DNA of 64,000 nucleotides from Aestuariibius sp. HNIBRBA575 (GTDB lineage: Bacteria > Pseudomonadota > Alphaproteobacteria > Rhodobacterales > Rhodobacteraceae): the NCBI RefSeq assembly GCF_040932005.1, contig NZ_CP162414.1, forward strand, positions 833,501 through 897,500, given 5' to 3'. The position numbers and the translations under genes were made by a program. This document shows, one piece after another, positions 61,980-64,000 of this stretch; the first letter of the stretch is position 1; the number at the start of each line of letters is the position of its first letter. The notes below the pieces were generated by a model. That model saw only the letters and a program-made list of their open reading frames with translations. It made no database searches and had not been told where the DNA came from.

Positions 61980-63824
61980 ATGCATGATCCAATCCTATCG
62001 GTGCGCAATCTGAACGTAGAATTTGCCACCCCCGATTCCGTGGTCCACGCGGTCAAAAACATCAGCTTTGATGTGCATCCGGGCGAATGTCTGGGCATCG
62101 TTGGCGAAAGTGGATCGGGCAAATCCCAATCCGCGCTGGCCGCGATGCGCCTGTTGGCGGGCAATGGCATGGCCACAGGGGAAATCCTGTTTGACGGCGC
62201 AGATATGCTGGACATGTCGAAAACGGACCTCTCACGGGTCCGCGGTGCCAAAATGTCGATGATTTTTCAGGATCCGCTGACGTCGCTGACCCCGCAGCTG
62301 ACCGTGGGCCAGCAAATGCGCGAGGTTCTGCAGCTGCACAAAGGCCTGTCAGGCCGTGCCGCAGATCAGTTCTGTATTGAATGGCTGGAAAAGGTGCGCA
62401 TCCCCGAAGCCGCGCGCCGTCTGCGTCAATATCCGCATGAATTGTCCGGCGGAATGCGCCAGCGCGTGATGATCGCGATGGCGATGCTCTGTGGTCCGCG
62501 GCTGTTATTTGCGGATGAACCCACCACGGCACTGGATGTGACGGTTCAGGCGCAAGTGCTTGAATTAATGGACGAGTTAAAGCACGAAACCAATACCGGC
62601 ATTGCGTTGATCACCCATGATATGGGGGTTGTGGCGCGCATGTGTGACCGCATCATCGTGATGCGTCATGGTGAAGTGGTCGAAACCGGCACGGTGGATG
62701 ACATTTTCTACAATCCGCAGCATGACTACACCAAAATGCTGCTGGAATCTGTCCCGCGTATTGATCAGCCCGACCGTCGTGGACGGCCTGCGATTGGTCC
62801 CGCCCAAGCGGACGACGTCGACCCGATCCTGACAGTGCAAGACATGAACATCCATTTCCCGATTAAAATGTCGGGCGGGCTGTTTGGGCGCACCAAAATG
62901 CTGCGCGCGGTTGATGGCGTGTCCTTTGATCTGCGTCCCGGGGAAACGCTGGGCGTTGTGGGGGAATCCGGTTGTGGCAAATCCACTTTGGCGCGCGGGG
63001 TGTTGAACCTGATCCCACCGACCGATGGCACCGTGGCGTGGCTGGGCCGCGACATTTCCAAGGCCGATCGCCAGCAAATGCGCGCCCTGCGTGATGAGCT
63101 GCAAATCGTGTTTCAGGATCCACTGGCCAGCCTTGATCCACGCATGACCATCGGGTCGTCGATTGCCGAACCTTTGTCGATCCATCGCAGTGATCTGAAC
63201 CGCAAACAACGCGAAGAAATGGTGCGGGACATGATGCCCAAAGTGGGGCTGGATGTGGCGCTGATCAATCGCTATCCGCATGAATTGTCGGGCGGTCAGA
63301 ACCAGCGTGTCGGCATTGCGCGGGCGATGATTTTGGGGCCGAAACTGGTGATCTGTGACGAAGCCGTGTCGGCATTGGACGTGTCTGTGCAGGCGCAAGT
63401 GGTTGATTTGCTGATTGAGCTGCAAAAATCCATGGGCCTGACGATGATTTTCATCAGTCACGACCTGTCGGTGGTGCGCGAAGTCAGTCACCGGGTCATG
63501 GTGCTGTATCTGGGGCGGGTGGTCGAATTTGCCACGCGGCACGACATCTATGAGGATGCGCGCCACCCCTATACCAAAGCGCTGATCGCGGCGGTGCCCA
63601 ATGCGGATCCAAAACTGGAACGGGCCCGCGAACGCATCCGCCTAGAGGGGGACCTGCCCAGCCCGCTGGACAGTCGCGCCCCGTTGCGGTTCCTGAAATC
63701 CAAGCTGATCGATGATCCGGATGCACAACAATATCGCCCGCAATTGGTCGAAGTGACGCCCAGCCATTTTGTGGCTGAACATGACGCGGATTTGGGCAGT
63801 GCCGGGTTGATGGCCAACACCTAA
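61980..63824 (+). CDS. Fused OppD-OppF-type ABC transporter ATPase
   Basis: 614 residues from the ATG at 61980. Domain 1 (OppD type) has Walker [25 protein letters not shown] and [12 protein letters not shown]. Domain 2 (OppF type), from about residue 280, has Walker [25 protein letters not shown] and [12 protein letters not shown], where the second Asp-Glu motif reads DEA rather than DEP. Each domain ends with the family's oligopeptide C-terminal block ([27 protein letters not shown]). The single chain drives the importer. Last gene of its operon. Confidence 0.93.
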   Translation: MHDPILSVRNLNVEFATPDSVVHAVKNISFDVHPGECLGIVGESGSGKSQSALAAMRLLAGNGMATGEILFDGADMLDMSKTDLSRVRGAKMSMIFQDPLTSLTPQLTVGQQMREVLQLHKGLSGRAADQFCIEWLEKVRIPEAARRLRQYPHELSGGMRQRVMIAMAMLCGPRLLFADEPTTALDVTVQAQVLELMDELKHETNTGIALITHDMGVVARMCDRIIVMRHGEVVETGTVDDIFYNPQHDYTKMLLESVPRIDQPDRRGRPAIGPAQADDVDPILTVQDMNIHFPIKMSGGLFGRTKMLRAVDGVSFDLRPGETLGVVGESGCGKSTLARGVLNLIPPTDGTVAWLGRDISKADRQQMRALRDELQIVFQDPLASLDPRMTIGSSIAEPLSIHRSDLNRKQREEMVRDMMPKVGLDVALINRYPHELSGGQNQRVGIARAMILGPKLVICDEAVSALDVSVQAQVVDLLIELQKSMGLTMIFISHDLSVVREVSHRVMVLYLGRVVEFATRHDIYEDARHPYTKALIAAVPNADPKLERARERIRLEGDLPSPLDSRAPLRFLKSKLIDDPDAQQYRPQLVEVTPSHFVAEHDADLGSAGLMANT

Positions 63825-63840
63825 GGTCAGAACTGACAAC

Positions 63841-63876
63841 AAAAGGGCGCGCAGATAAATCTGTGCGCCCTTTTTT
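63841..63876 (+). terminator. Terminator after the ABC transporter operon
   Basis: AGGGCGCGCAGA at 63844-63855 pairs with TCTGTGCGCCCT at 63860-63871 (one G-U), flanked by A and T runs (six T). It lies 16 bases after the fused ATPase stop. Confidence 0.88.
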
Positions 63877-63903
63877 ATGGAGTCAAAATGACCGGGTTAA
63901 AAC

Positions 63904-63935
63904 GCAAAAGGGCCGCCCGTTTGGGCGACCCTTTC
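63904..63935 (-). terminator. Terminator of the minus-strand gene at the right edge
   Basis: A 12-base stem (63907-63918 with 63923-63934) has one mismatch that becomes a G-U pair only in minus-strand RNA. On that strand it is followed by TTTGCGTTTT. It lies about 20 bases after the stop of the edge gene. Confidence 0.75.
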
Positions 63936-63954
63936 GTGAGTGGTGGCGTAGCGC

Positions 63955-64000
63955 TTAGTTTGCGCGGACGTCGACCTGTTGTGTTGCCAGAACTTGGCCG
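63955..64000 (-). CDS. C-terminal end of an unidentified protein
   Basis: A minus-strand frame runs in from beyond the right edge and ends with TAA at 63957-63955. The last residues read GQVLATQQVDVRAN. The good terminator just downstream supports a real gene. Fifteen codons are too few to name the protein. Confidence 0.5.
   Translation of the reverse strand, partial: GQVLATQQVDVRAN

Noticed and set aside
1..64000. CRISPR array, tRNA or rRNA genes, insertion sequences
   Set aside because: No regularly spaced repeats, no tRNA-like T-arm with matching acceptor stems, no rRNA sequence and no transposase or integrase were found in reading both strands.

Overview
The window looks like chromosomal DNA of an alphaproteobacterium of the Rhodobacteraceae/Roseobacter group. 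This is inferred from gene content and order: rpsA and ihfB with a LapA-type gene and trpF-trpB, a nasTS-nrtABCD-nirBD-nasA nitrate block, a GlxA-regulated carnitine locus and an rplY/pth pair. Genes are dense, many neighbours share 4-base ATGA start/stop overlaps, and codon use is GC-rich. I saw no rRNA, tRNA, CRISPR array or insertion sequence.

Layout. 1-4.4 kb: the 3' end of an ArsR regulator with an SRPBCC/AHSA1 partner, the 5-oxoprolinase operon pxpB-pxpC-pxpA, a small secreted protein and a GNAT acetyltransferase. 4.4-6.35 kb: rpsA behind a leader with nested inverted repeats. 6.4-14.8 kb: an accessory block lying between rpsA and ihfB, built from three LysR regulators, each divergent from a short operon (MFS exporter + methyltransferase; two unknown proteins, one secreted; SDR + small membrane protein), with two noncoding tracts. 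14.9-17.7 kb: ihfB, lapA-like, trpF, trpB. 17.7-27.4 kb: housekeeping genes (DUF2237, DUF2332, pth, inositol-monophosphatase-like, rplY, MFS, lldD-like, Lrp, phhA, trpA, ychF).

27.4-31.9 kb: an AraC regulator divergent from a periplasmic molybdenum hydroxylase (2Fe-2S subunit, TAT-exported Mo subunit) with a two-haem cytochrome c. 32.0-45.6 kb: nitrate assimilation. NasS/NasT sensing and a terminator-bearing leader control nrtA, nrtB, a fused double-ATPase, nirB, nirD, nasA, a TrpD2-like gene and a siroheme synthase whose methyltransferase half is cut short.

45.6-50.0 kb: gcvT-gcvH-gcvP behind a 16-bp perfect palindrome. 50.1-57.9 kb: a carnitine locus (GlxA-type regulator, BKACE enzyme, fused carnitine dehydrogenase-thioesterase, acyl-CoA dehydrogenase, ADP-forming acyl-CoA ligase, CaiD-type hydratase). 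Together these could turn gamma-butyrobetaine or crotonobetaine into carnitine and then glycine betaine, whose demethylation yields glycine for the adjacent glycine cleavage system. 58.4-63.8 kb: an oligopeptide-type ABC importer with fused OppD-OppF ATPases. The window ends inside a gene on the minus strand.

The most interesting points are the carnitine/gamma-butyrobetaine locus, the three-LysR block splitting rpsA from ihfB, the truncated CysG in the nitrate operon, the NasT-type attenuation leader, and several clear inverted repeats that are candidate operators.
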